Below, one piece after another: positions 1 through 8,630 of a stretch of DNA of 64,000 bases; positions within the stretch are counted from its first letter, which is position 1, and every line of letters starts with the position of its first letter. Source of the DNA: Flavobacterium hercynium (GTDB taxonomy: Bacteria > Bacteroidota > Bacteroidia > Flavobacteriales > Flavobacteriaceae). The translations under genes and the position numbers were made by a program. Location: positions 1 through 64,000 of the forward strand of contig NZ_MUGW01000017.1 of assembly GCF_002217285.1 (NCBI RefSeq), given 5' to 3'. The notes beneath the pieces are model-generated. The model was not told the origin of the DNA, did no database searches, and saw only the letters and a list, made by a program, of their open reading frames with translations.

Positions 1-55
1 ACTTTTTGGGGCATGTTCAAAATGACGGCTTTACTTATATAATGATGTAAACTTT

Positions 56-1447
56 TTAGTTTAACAAGTCCAAAACTAATGATGGAAACAAACCTAAAGC
101 AATATTCAAAACAATTGAAATTATAGCAATCGCATAAATAAGAACAGGTTTTCCTGTACGCTCTTCGTTTGGTTCTTTAGAGTACATTGCAAGAATTAGT
201 TTAAAGTAGTAACCAACACTTATGATAGAGTTAATTACAGCAACGATTACTAAAGCAATATATCCAGCCTGAATTGTCTGATCAAATAAGAATAACTTAG
301 CAAAGAATCCAGAGAAGATCGGAATACCTGCCATAGATAATAATGATCCGGTTAAGATAGCCGCTAATAATGGATTTGTTTTTCCTAAACCGTGAAAATT
401 AGTAACATCTTCATTATCCTGATTTTTGCAAACATATAGAATAACACTAAATGCAGCAATTCCCGCTAATGCATACGCTGCTGTGTAGTACAATAAAACA
501 CCTGCAGATGTTGCAACAGTAAGTAATGTCATTAACATAAATCCGGCATGCGAGATTCCGGAGAAAGCAAGCATTCTTTTTACATTCACCTGACGCAATG
601 CCATAATATTACCAACAGTCATAGAAGCTATGGAAACAATCACAACGATAGTTTCGAATGTTCCTAATAAATTTTGATTTTCTAAAGACGGAATTAAATT
701 TAACTCTGAAATTAATTTAAAAAGAGTTGCAATAGCAATAACTTTTGCCAAAGTACTCATTAATGCTGTAGTCAAAGCTGGAGAACCTTCGTAAACGTCC
801 GGAGCCCAGAAATGAAATGGTACCGCTGCTACTTTAAATAACATACCAACAATCATTAAGATCATTCCAATTGGAAACCAAATTGGTAATTCAGCAGAAA
901 GAGAGCTTTGGTGAATCTCAGCTACGTCAAAACTTCCCATAGCACCGTAAATCAAACAAATTCCAAACAAAATAATTCCTGATGCAAATGATCCCATCAA
1001 AAAGTATTTCATACCTGCTTCGTTACTTTTTAAGTTTAATCTTTCGCTGGCTGCTAAAACATAAAGAGCGATAGAAAGGATTTCAATTCCTAAGAAAAAC
1101 ATAGCCAAATTTCCAAAAGAAACCATTGCTACACCTCCAGCCAATAAAAATATTTTTATAGCAATAAAATCGGAGATTTTAGTTGGGTGCTTTTCATAAA
1201 AATTATGACTTAGAGCTACCAGAAAAATGGTTAGAATAATAAATAATGATGAAAAAGCAGTAGAGAATTTACTCACTGTAATCATATTATTATAATAACT
1301 TTCTGTAGATCCAAATTCAGAAAAATTAAGTGCAAGCACCGCCAATAATCCCACGATTGTAACTGGAACAATGGCCTTTCTTAAATTAAGAATTTCAAAT
1401 AATAGGCAGAAAACACCTAATCCTATAATAGCTATTAATGTATTCAT
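56..1447 (-). CDS. nuoN: NADH-quinone oxidoreductase subunit N
   Basis: This is an antiporter-like membrane subunit of respiratory complex I, which couples NADH oxidation and menaquinone reduction to ion translocation across the inner membrane. The 463-residue protein is almost wholly hydrophobic, with about 14 membrane segments. It carries the proton-channel core expected of the ND2/NuoN/NuoM/NuoL family, including the lysine-containing stretch around KVAAVPFHFWAPDVYEG and the later RQVNVKRMLAFSGISHAG loop. It is the last gene of the 14-gene nuo operon, 64 bp after nuoM. Length is normal. The first 55 bases of the window, downstream of its stop, show no gene. Confidence 0.97.
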   Translation of the reverse strand: MNTLIAIIGLGVFCLLFEILNLRKAIVPVTIVGLLAVLALNFSEFGSTESYYNNMITVSKFSTAFSSLFIILTIFLVALSHNFYEKHPTKISDFIAIKIFLLAGGVAMVSFGNLAMFFLGIEILSIALYVLAASERLNLKSNEAGMKYFLMGSFASGIILFGICLIYGAMGSFDVAEIHQSSLSAELPIWFPIGMILMIVGMLFKVAAVPFHFWAPDVYEGSPALTTALMSTLAKVIAIATLFKLISELNLIPSLENQNLLGTFETIVVIVSIASMTVGNIMALRQVNVKRMLAFSGISHAGFMLMTLLTVATSAGVLLYYTAAYALAGIAAFSVILYVCKNQDNEDVTNFHGLGKTNPLLAAILTGSLLSMAGIPIFSGFFAKLFLFDQTIQAGYIALVIVAVINSIISVGYYFKLILAMYSKEPNEERTGKPVLIYAIAIISIVLNIALGLFPSLVLDLLN

Positions 1448-1511
1448 TTTTGTTTTTTTGATTTAGGAAATCTAAAACTAATGATGCCCTAATTTATTTT
1501 TATTTAAAATA

Positions 1512-2951
1512 TTAATTCTTACTGATAACGTTTAGAATTGTCTCTAAACTTGGTGTAATCAAATCTGTAATTGGTTTTGGATAAAATCCGAAGAATAATA
1601 AAACCGCAATAATTACAACTAATGAAATTCCCTCGTTAACAGAAACATCAGCAAACGTTTTTGAGTTCGTTTCTCCCAACATTACTCCTTGGAACATTTT
1701 AAGCATATAATACGCTCCTAAGATAATTGTTGTTCCGCCTAAAATAGCAAACCAGATATTGATTTGAGAAAGACTGTATAAAACAGTAAACTCTCCAACG
1801 AAATTAAAAGTACTTGGTAAAGCAACAGAAGCCAAAACCAAAATTAAGAACATTGACGTAAACTTTGGTGATTGTATACGAATACCGCCTAATTGAGCAA
1901 TTTCTCTTGTTTCGAATCTTCTGAAAATGATTTCGGCAGCAAAAAATAATCCTACCACAACAAAACCGTGTGCGATCATTTGTAAAACAGCTCCGCGTAA
2001 ACCATCAATAGTCAACGTATAACTTCCTGCAGCAATTAGTCCAACGTGAGCTAATGAAGAATAAGCCAATAATTTTTTAAGGTCTTTTTGTCTTAAAGCT
2101 ACAATAGAACCGTAAATTACTCCTGCAATTCCTAAAGCAATAAAGATATTCATGTATTCTTTTGCAGCCAAAGGTGCAATTGGCAATTGCCAACGAATAA
2201 CACTATAAAGTCCCATTTTTAGCATGATACCAGATAAAAGCATAGTTCCAACTGTTGGTGCTTTTTGGTATACATTTGCCTGCCATGTATGAAAAGGAAT
2301 AATCGGAATTTTAATTGCGTACGCTAAGAAGAAAGCAAGGAATATCCAAAGTTGTTCCGTTGCTGATAAATCTACTTTGTATAGATCTTCGATTAAGAAA
2401 CTGCCTGCTTTTGTATACAAATAGATAAAAGCTGTTAACATGAACAATGATCCTGCAAGTGTGTAAATAAAGAATTTTACAACTGCTTTTCTGCGTTCGT
2501 CAACATCACCATTACCCCAGATAAGAGCAATAAAGTAAATAGGAATAAGAGCCAATTCCCAAAAGATATAATATAAAAGTCCGTCTGCGGCAAGGAAAGT
2601 TCCTGTCATTGCAAACGCCATAAATAAAATCAAAGCATAGAATCCTTTAGCATTTTTGTATTCATTCCCAAAAGAAGAAAAAATGATAATAGGAGTTAAG
2701 GCAACAGTTAGCAACAGCATTGAAATCGCAAGACCATCTGCGTTTAATGCAAATGAAATTTTTGGCTGTGTAATCCAGGCATTGATCAGACTGATGTTTT
2801 CACCGGCATTAAAATGACTTAATAATACCAAAGAACAGCCTAAAGCAGCCAAACTAAAGAACAAAGCTACTTTTGAAGCTAGTTTGTCACCAACAAAATA
2901 AGTGGCAAATGCACCAATTAAAAGAATAATTAATATAAGAGAAACGTTCAT
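1512..2951 (-). CDS. nuoM: NADH-quinone oxidoreductase subunit M
   Basis: This is the second antiporter-like subunit of the complex I membrane arm, 479 residues with about 14 transmembrane helices. Family marks include the segment FWELALIPIYFIALIWG, with the conserved membrane glutamate and tryptophan, KIPIIPFHTWQANVYQKAP, and LKKLLAYSSLAHVG. It lies 10 bp downstream of nuoL and 64 bp upstream of nuoN, so it is translated from the same message. Length and order match the standard nuo operon. NuoM is favoured over NuoN by the FWE motif and the position between nuoL and nuoN. Confidence 0.97.
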   Translation of the reverse strand: MNVSLILIILLIGAFATYFVGDKLASKVALFFSLAALGCSLVLLSHFNAGENISLINAWITQPKISFALNADGLAISMLLLTVALTPIIIFSSFGNEYKNAKGFYALILFMAFAMTGTFLAADGLLYYIFWELALIPIYFIALIWGNGDVDERRKAVVKFFIYTLAGSLFMLTAFIYLYTKAGSFLIEDLYKVDLSATEQLWIFLAFFLAYAIKIPIIPFHTWQANVYQKAPTVGTMLLSGIMLKMGLYSVIRWQLPIAPLAAKEYMNIFIALGIAGVIYGSIVALRQKDLKKLLAYSSLAHVGLIAAGSYTLTIDGLRGAVLQMIAHGFVVVGLFFAAEIIFRRFETREIAQLGGIRIQSPKFTSMFLILVLASVALPSTFNFVGEFTVLYSLSQINIWFAILGGTTIILGAYYMLKMFQGVMLGETNSKTFADVSVNEGISLVVIIAVLLFFGFYPKPITDLITPSLETILNVISKN

Positions 2952-2961
2952 AGTTATTAAA

Positions 2962-4854
2962 TTATTGAGCTAAAAATATATACGAAACAATGGCGCAAAG
3001 ACCTAAAACAAAAGCAAACAGATACAATCCAATACTTCCGCTTTGTAGTTTTTTACCTTGATATCCTATCTCATTGGTTACTTTTCCTAATCCGAAAACA
3101 AGAGCTGAAAGACTTGTTTCAACATAGTCTCTAAAGAATCTTGATATTGCGTTTACAGAACGAACAAATACAGCATCGTAAAACTCGTCTACATAATATT
3201 TGTTATATAAAACTTTAGCAATACCAGTAATATTTTCGTCTGCTTCAGGAACATTATCTTGTTTAAAGTACTTGATGTAAGCAATAAAGATTCCTAAAAG
3301 TCCACCTACAACGGCAACTCCCATCAAAGCATATTCTGTAGCGCCTAAATGATGTGCTTCGCCTGATGCTTCTGCAAAAAGTGGTGCTAAATAGCTATTT
3401 AACCAACTATTTCCAGGTAAGCTAATCAATCCTCCAAAAGTAGCTAAAACAGCTAAAATCATTAAAGGAAAAGTAATTAAACCATCACTTTCATGTAAAT
3501 GATGTTTTTGTTCTTCAGTTCCTCTAAAGTCTTTAAAGAAAGTAAGGAACATCAATCGGAACATATAGAATGCTGTCATAATAGAAGCAACAGATCCAAT
3601 TACGTATAAAGGAATACTTCCGTGGAAAGCAGTTAATAAAATTTCATCTTTAGAGAAGAAACCAGAGAAAAACGGTACTCCTGAAATAGCCAATGAAGAA
3701 ACTAACATTGTCCAGAAAGTAATAGGCATTGCTTTACGCAAACCACCCATTTTACGCATGTCCTGCTCACCATGTAAACCGTGAATTACAGAACCTGAAC
3801 CTAAGAATAAACAAGCTTTAAAGAAAGCGTGTGTGATTACGTGAAATACAGCTACTTCATAAGCTCCTAAACCTAAAGCAAGGAACATTAATCCTAATTG
3901 AGAAACTGTAGAATAAGCTAATACCTTTTTAATATCGGTTTGAACTAAACCAATAGTAGCCGCTACTAATGAAGTGATAGCTCCTACGATAGCAATAATA
4001 TTTTGTACTTCCGGAGCAAGATCAAAAACAAAGTTTAATCTTGTGATCATAAAGATACCCGCAGTTACCATCGTTGCAGCGTGAATCAAAGCAGAAACAG
4101 GAGTTGGTCCCGCCATCGCATCAGGTAACCAAGTGTATAACGGAATTTGAGCAGATTTACCACAAGCTCCAATAAACAAGCATAACGCCGCTATTCCAAG
4201 TAATGGTAAGTTTAAAGTTGAAGCTTCTTTTGCTGCCGCAACAGCAGTTTGTAATGTTGAGTAGTCTAAAGTAGAAAACATAGAACCAATAATGAACATT
4301 CCGATCAAAAGACCTAAATCTCCAATTCTGTTCATGATGAAAGCCTTTTTTGCTGCATCATTGTAATCCTGGTTTTTATACCAAAATCCAATTAATAAAT
4401 ACGAGCAAAGTCCAACACCTTCCCAGCCAATAAACAATACTAATAAGTTACTTCCAATTACAAGCGTGATCATGAAGAAAACGAATAAGTTCAGGTAAGA
4501 AAAGAACTTATGCATGTTTTCGTCATCATGCATGTAACTGATAGAATATATATGAATCAAAGATCCGATACCGGTTACAAACAGTAACCAAAGTACAGAC
4601 AACTGATCTAATAAAAATCCAAGATTGATAGAAAAATTACTAATCTGAATCCAGTCAAATAAAGTTACTTGAATGGCTTTTTGAGTTTGAGTAATTTGAT
4701 TGAAAAAGAAAAGAGTTACAAGAAATGAAACTACAACAGATGCAGTTCCAATGATACCTGAAACCGTTTTTCCTAAACTTTTTCCAAAGAAAACATTGAT
4801 TAAAAATCCTAAAAAAGGAGCTAATACTAAAACTAGAGCTAAATTGGTATCCAT
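2962..4854 (-). CDS. nuoL: NADH-quinone oxidoreductase subunit L
   Basis: This is the largest antiporter-like subunit of complex I (630 residues), at the distal end of the membrane arm. It has about 16 membrane helices and, from family knowledge, a long C-terminal lateral helix. Visible family signatures are LLVLFIGWEGVGLCSYLLIG, KAFIMNRIGDLG, GKSAQIPLYTWLPDAMAGP (ion-channel lysine and PTPVSALIHAATMVTAG following it), and KKVLAYSTVSQLG. It sits 6 bp after nuoK and 10 bp before nuoM. No truncation is seen. Confidence 0.98.
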   Translation of the reverse strand: MDTNLALVLVLAPFLGFLINVFFGKSLGKTVSGIIGTASVVVSFLVTLFFFNQITQTQKAIQVTLFDWIQISNFSINLGFLLDQLSVLWLLFVTGIGSLIHIYSISYMHDDENMHKFFSYLNLFVFFMITLVIGSNLLVLFIGWEGVGLCSYLLIGFWYKNQDYNDAAKKAFIMNRIGDLGLLIGMFIIGSMFSTLDYSTLQTAVAAAKEASTLNLPLLGIAALCLFIGACGKSAQIPLYTWLPDAMAGPTPVSALIHAATMVTAGIFMITRLNFVFDLAPEVQNIIAIVGAITSLVAATIGLVQTDIKKVLAYSTVSQLGLMFLALGLGAYEVAVFHVITHAFFKACLFLGSGSVIHGLHGEQDMRKMGGLRKAMPITFWTMLVSSLAISGVPFFSGFFSKDEILLTAFHGSIPLYVIGSVASIMTAFYMFRLMFLTFFKDFRGTEEQKHHLHESDGLITFPLMILAVLATFGGLISLPGNSWLNSYLAPLFAEASGEAHHLGATEYALMGVAVVGGLLGIFIAYIKYFKQDNVPEADENITGIAKVLYNKYYVDEFYDAVFVRSVNAISRFFRDYVETSLSALVFGLGKVTNEIGYQGKKLQSGSIGLYLFAFVLGLCAIVSYIFLAQ

Positions 4855-4860
4855 TTTTAT

Positions 4861-5181
4861 TTATCCTTTTAAATTTTTTAAATTATCGATACTAATCGAA
4901 CCTAAATTTCTAAAGATCGAAACTAAAATAGCCAATCCAACTGCAACTTCTGCTGCAGCAACAGCCATAGAGAAGAATACAAAAACTTGTCCTTGTGCAT
5001 CTTGATGATACGTTGAAAAAGCAACAAATAAAAGGTTAACAGCATTCAACATGATTTCGATAGACATGAAAACGATAATAGCATTTCGTCTGTACAATAC
5101 ACCAAAAATACCAATACAGAAAAGTACAACACTTAAAAAGATGTAGTTTTCGATACCTATTTGATTTAAGATATTACCCAT
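4861..5181 (-). CDS. nuoK: NADH-quinone oxidoreductase subunit K
   Basis: This is a small three-helix membrane subunit of complex I, 106 residues. The conserved membrane glutamates are visible in the [16 protein letters not shown] segment (around residue 40) and in [18 protein letters not shown] (around residue 75), as in NuoK/ND4L. Its start codon overlaps the nuoJ stop by one base (TAATG), which suggests translational coupling. nuoL follows 6 bp downstream. Length equals the usual 100-110 residues. Confidence 0.97.
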   Translation of the reverse strand: MGNILNQIGIENYIFLSVVLFCIGIFGVLYRRNAIIVFMSIEIMLNAVNLLFVAFSTYHQDAQGQVFVFFSMAVAAAEVAVGLAILVSIFRNLGSISIDNLKNLKG

Positions 5182-5720
5182 TATTTATTTAATTTTTCTT
5201 TTTTAGACAATAATACAGTTCCAATCATCGCAACCAAAAGTAAGATTGATGCAAATTCGAACGGAACCATATATTCGCTCAATAATATTTTACCTAATAC
5301 ATCTATAGATTGGAAATCTTCTCCAGTAGAATCGTAAGCCCCAACAATTGGTTTTGAGTTGATGAAGATTGTAATCAATACAATACAAATCAAACAAAAA
5401 GAAACAATTGCACCTAAACGTGTAATTCTTGGTTTATGAACTTCGCGTTGCTCATTGAGGTTCATCAACATGATCGTAAATAAGAACAAGATCATAATGG
5501 CACCGGAATATACGATAAGATGTACGATAGCTAAAAATTGTGCATTCAATAATAAATAGTGTCCTGCTATAGAAACAAAACAGATTACTAAATAGATCGC
5601 ACTATGAATTGGGTTTCTGCTGAAAATAGTTAAAAAAGCAGTTATAACCGTTATGAACGCTAAGAAACAAAATATAATTTGTACAGTAGTTGCGTTAGCA
5701 AAATCAGGAATATGTATCAT
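5181..5720 (-). CDS. nuoJ: NADH-quinone oxidoreductase subunit J
   Basis: This is a membrane subunit of complex I (ND6 homologue), 179 residues with five predicted helices. The conserved helix-3 region [23 protein letters not shown], holding the pi-bulge region of the ion pathway, is clear. It begins directly after the nuoI stop (nuoI ends at 5721) and overlaps nuoK by one base, so the I-J-K genes form a tightly coupled block. It is normal in length and shows nothing odd. Confidence 0.97.
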   Translation of the reverse strand: MIHIPDFANATTVQIIFCFLAFITVITAFLTIFSRNPIHSAIYLVICFVSIAGHYLLLNAQFLAIVHLIVYSGAIMILFLFTIMLMNLNEQREVHKPRITRLGAIVSFCLICIVLITIFINSKPIVGAYDSTGEDFQSIDVLGKILLSEYMVPFEFASILLLVAMIGTVLLSKKEKLNK

Positions 5721-6266
5721 TTAGTTAGCGTTTTTAAGTTGAGCATTTTTCATAGCCATTTCTAAAGGCATCACTAATTTGTCTTTTCCAAAAATAAAAT
5801 CCTCTCTTTCGTAACTTGCAGGAACCAATACTTTCGAAGTGGTCAAATAAATTGCATCTTTTGGACAAGCTTCTTCACAAAGACCGCAAAAAATACAACG
5901 TAACATATTTATTTCGTAAATAGAAGCATATTTTTCTTCTCTGTACAAATGTTTTTCATCAGCTGTACGCTCAGCAGCTTTCATTGTAATAGCTTCTGCA
6001 GGGCATGACAATGCACATAAACCACAAGCTGTACAGTTTTCACGACCTTGCTCATCACGTTTTAGCATGTGTTGACCACGATAAACCGGACTCATAGTTC
6101 GCACTTGTTCCGGGTAATGAATGGTAACTTTTTTTCTAAAAAGATGTTTAAGCGTAATTGCCAAACCTTTAACAATTGCTACAAGATATAATCGCTCCCA
6201 AAAAGTCATCTCTTTATTAGAGACCATCTTTTTTCTACCCGACAATGATATAGTTTCTATTGACAT
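5721..6266 (-). CDS. nuoI: NADH-quinone oxidoreductase subunit I (2x[4Fe-4S])
   Basis: This is the peripheral-arm ferredoxin-like subunit that carries electrons through clusters N6a and N6b. The 181-residue protein shows two ferredoxin motifs, CTACGLCALSCP (about residues 80-91) and CIFCGLCEEACP (about 124-135), each CxxCxxCxxxCP. An N-terminal amphipathic segment before residue 60 matches the membrane-contact helix. The chosen start (MSIETISL) follows a palindromic repeat element; an internal methionine at residue 14 or 20 is a possible alternative. It is followed without a gap by nuoJ. Confidence 0.97.
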   Translation of the reverse strand: MSIETISLSGRKKMVSNKEMTFWERLYLVAIVKGLAITLKHLFRKKVTIHYPEQVRTMSPVYRGQHMLKRDEQGRENCTACGLCALSCPAEAITMKAAERTADEKHLYREEKYASIYEINMLRCIFCGLCEEACPKDAIYLTTSKVLVPASYEREDFIFGKDKLVMPLEMAMKNAQLKNAN

Positions 6267-6339
6267 TTTTAATGTATGATTTATAATTTACAATTTGAGT
6301 TTGAAGTCAAATCTAAAATCTATTTTATTTTTTGTTTGA

Positions 6340-6424
6340 AGCTAATCCTGCTATTCGCTGTATCTTTTATGGTGAACCCCACCATAAAAGGATGCCGCTG
6401 CTATCAGGGCTAGGACTCTCGGTT
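6340..6424. repeat. Palindromic intergenic repeat between nuoH and nuoI
   Basis: The 160-bp gap between nuoH and nuoI holds an element with a perfect 11-bp inverted repeat (6364-6374 CTTTTATGGTG and 6380-6390 CACCATAAAAG, 5-nt loop). GC-rich arms flank it (GATGCCGCTGCTATCAGG on one side, CCTGCTATTCGCTGTATC on the other). This looks like a dispersed element I recall from Flavobacterium intergenic regions, but copy number cannot be checked here. It lies inside the transcribed operon and would fold in the nuo mRNA. No gene is seen in 6267-6426. Confidence 0.7.
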
Positions 6425-6426
6425 TA

Positions 6427-7482
6427 TTAAAATCCTAAAAAGACAGCAATTTCGCTTCTTAAAATTACAATACCTGTTATCATGATATTAACGATAGAAA
6501 GCGGAATTAAAATTCTCCATCCTAAATGCATTAATTGATCGTATCTGAATCTTGGAATCGTCCAACGTACCCACATGTAAAAGAATATGAAGAAACATAT
6601 TTTTACAAACAGCGCAGCAATTCCTAATAAGTTACCAATATTTACACCAACATGCTCTACAATATATTGCATTCCAGGATAATTGTATCCACCAAAAAAC
6701 AATACAGAAATAATAGTAGCAGAAATAAACATACTCGCATATTCAGCAAATAAATAGAATCCCATTTTCATAGAAGAATATTCAGTATGGTAACCACCAA
6801 TTAACTCAGATTCACATTCTGCTAAATCGAAAGGTGTTCTGTTAGTCTCTGCAAAAGAGCAGATTAAGAATATTAAGAAAGATAACGGTTGGTAGAAAAC
6901 ATTCCAGTTCATTCCTGATTGCTGTATTGTAATCTCTTTTAAACTCATTGTTCCCGTCATCATCAATAAAGCGATCATTGATAATCCCATTGCGATTTCA
7001 TAAGAAACCATTTGCGAAGCTGCACGAACAGCTCCCATTAATGAGAATTTGTTGTTAGAGGCCCATCCACCAATCATGATTCCGTATACTCCAACAGAAA
7101 GTACTCCAAAAATGTATAATAAAGCAATGTTTATATCAGTTGCCTGAAGAAGAACATCTCTTCCAAATACATGAAGTCTGTCTCCCCAAGGAATAACAGC
7201 GCTGGTCATTAATGCCGTACTCATAGCAATAGCTGGACCAACAATGAATAAGAATTTGTTAGGTGTGTTTGGGAAAAATTCTTCTTTAGAGAATAATTTC
7301 ATACCATCTGCAAGAGGTTGTAATAATCCTCCCCATCCGGCACGGTTAGGTCCTACACGATCCTGAAGAAAAGCCGCAACTTTACGTTCAGCCCAAGTAG
7401 AATACATCGCCATAATCATAGTGATGGCAAAAACTATCACAATTACAACACTTTTCTCTATAATAAATACATTATCTACCAT
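6427..7482 (-). CDS. nuoH: NADH-quinone oxidoreductase subunit H
   Basis: This is the ND1-type membrane subunit that forms much of the quinone chamber at the junction of the two arms of complex I. The 351-residue protein has about eight helices. It carries the signature loops ERKVAAFLQDRVGPNRAGWGG, LQPLADGMKLFSKEE, and AETNRTPFDLAECESELIGG with the following HTEYSSMKM, the latter rich in the conserved acidic residues. It starts 2 bp after the nuoG-like gene. Length is typical. Confidence 0.98.
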   Translation of the reverse strand: MVDNVFIIEKSVVIVIVFAITMIMAMYSTWAERKVAAFLQDRVGPNRAGWGGLLQPLADGMKLFSKEEFFPNTPNKFLFIVGPAIAMSTALMTSAVIPWGDRLHVFGRDVLLQATDINIALLYIFGVLSVGVYGIMIGGWASNNKFSLMGAVRAASQMVSYEIAMGLSMIALLMMTGTMSLKEITIQQSGMNWNVFYQPLSFLIFLICSFAETNRTPFDLAECESELIGGYHTEYSSMKMGFYLFAEYASMFISATIISVLFFGGYNYPGMQYIVEHVGVNIGNLLGIAALFVKICFFIFFYMWVRWTIPRFRYDQLMHLGWRILIPLSIVNIMITGIVILRSEIAVFLGF

Positions 7483-7484
7483 CG

Positions 7485-8516
7485 TTAAGAATTTTTGTTG
7501 TTATTGTTTAATGGAATTTCAGCCATACTAATTTTTTTACGGTCGATATCTCTACCTAAAAGAATATTCTTTTCAGTATCGATTTGTACTTTTTCTAATT
7601 TTTGAACGTAGTTATTTTGATTGATAACAGAATCTTTTTCAAATTCTCTTGGACCTTCAATAACCCAGTCATTTACATCTTTATGTTCAAAACGACAGCT
7701 GTTGCAAATGAATTCTTCCACTTCATGGTACTCATCTTTACGACCAGTAACACGTTGAATTTCTCCTCCAAACATCCAAACAGTCGTTTTTCCGCAACAT
7801 CCAGGAGTAGTACATTCTCTGTGTGCATTGTAAGGTTTGTTGAACCAAACTCTTGATTTAAAACGGAATGTTTTATCTGTTAATGCTCCAACAGGACAAA
7901 CATCGATCATGTTTCCAGAGAATTCATTGTCGATTGCTTTTGATATACCTGTCGAAATATTAGCGTGATCTCCACGATCTAAAACTCCGTGAACTCTGTT
8001 GTCTGTAAGCTGATCTGCAACTTGTACACATCTTTGACATAAGATACAACGGTTCATATGTAGTTGAATATTTGGACCAATATTTTCCGGTTCAAATGTT
8101 CTTTTTTCTTCAATAAAACGTGATTTTGGGTTTCCGTGCTCAAAACTTAAATTTTGAAGATCACATTCTCCAGCCTGATCACAAATAGGGCAATCAAGTG
8201 GGTGATTGATCAATAAAAATTCAGTTACAGATTTGCGGGCTTCTGTTACACGATCAGAAGATTTACTGTTCACTTCCATTCCGTCCATACATCCTGTTAC
8301 ACAAGATGCCATTAATTTTGGCATTGGTCTTGGATCAGCCTCGCTACCTTTAGAAACTTCAACTAAACAACAACGACATTTACCGCCGCTGCCTTTTAAT
8401 TTTGAGTAATAACACATGGCTGGCGGAACTAAATCTCCACCAATCATACGTGCAGCCTGCAGGATCGTTGTTCCTGGCTCTACGTCTATACTTTGACCGT
8501 CTATGGTTACTTTCAT
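7485..8516 (-). CDS. nuoG: Short NuoG-like 2Fe-2S/4Fe-4S subunit of complex I
   Basis: This is the iron-sulfur subunit at the NuoG position. An N-terminal [2Fe-2S] domain has C35, C47, C50 and C72. It is followed by the HxxxCxxCxxxxxC cluster site (H105, C109, C112, C118) and a CxxCxxC...C site around RCILCQRC and DVCPVG. A further cysteine-rich segment (ECTTPGCCGK, FICNSC) follows. The protein ends at 343 residues, so the large molybdopterin-oxidoreductase-like domain of canonical 900-residue NuoG is missing. The frame closes cleanly and nuoH follows at once, so this looks native. To my knowledge short NuoG proteins are usual in Bacteroidetes. Gene symbol is by position and homology. Confidence 0.92.
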   Translation of the reverse strand: MKVTIDGQSIDVEPGTTILQAARMIGGDLVPPAMCYYSKLKGSGGKCRCCLVEVSKGSEADPRPMPKLMASCVTGCMDGMEVNSKSSDRVTEARKSVTEFLLINHPLDCPICDQAGECDLQNLSFEHGNPKSRFIEEKRTFEPENIGPNIQLHMNRCILCQRCVQVADQLTDNRVHGVLDRGDHANISTGISKAIDNEFSGNMIDVCPVGALTDKTFRFKSRVWFNKPYNAHRECTTPGCCGKTTVWMFGGEIQRVTGRKDEYHEVEEFICNSCRFEHKDVNDWVIEGPREFEKDSVINQNNYVQKLEKVQIDTEKNILLGRDIDRKKISMAEIPLNNNNKNS

Positions 8517-8523
8517 CTTTGCT

Positions 8524-8630
8524 TTGTTTTTTTAGTTTCAGGTTTAAAGTTTCAGGTGGTGTACTTGAAACTAAAAAAACTTGAAACTTGAAACTATTTT
8601 AAACTGTTTTAAACTGTTTTAAACTGTTTG
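8524..8630. repeat. Inverted and tandem repeats in the nuoF-nuoG gap
   Basis: The 102-bp gap holds oppositely oriented copies of a TTTCAAGTTT/AAACTTGAAA theme (TTTTTTTAGTTTCAGG near 8528 and CTTGAAACTAAAAAAAC near 8564), able to form a hairpin. Beside it lie three perfect tandem copies of TTTTAAACTG (8597-8626). The last copy runs into the nuoF stop codon (8619-8621). The same theme recurs in the sucA-sucB gap near 24172, so it is probably a dispersed repeat family. Confidence 0.7.

Noticed and set aside
4700..5005. Plus-strand ORF of 101 codons across nuoL/nuoK
   Set aside because: It is antisense to two clear complex I genes, lysine/threonine-rich and without a family pattern; a shadow of the real frames.
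7485..8516. Frameshift or pseudogene explanation for short NuoG
   Set aside because: The frame ends cleanly 2 bp before nuoH, all cluster motifs are intact and no remnant of the missing domain lies nearby.
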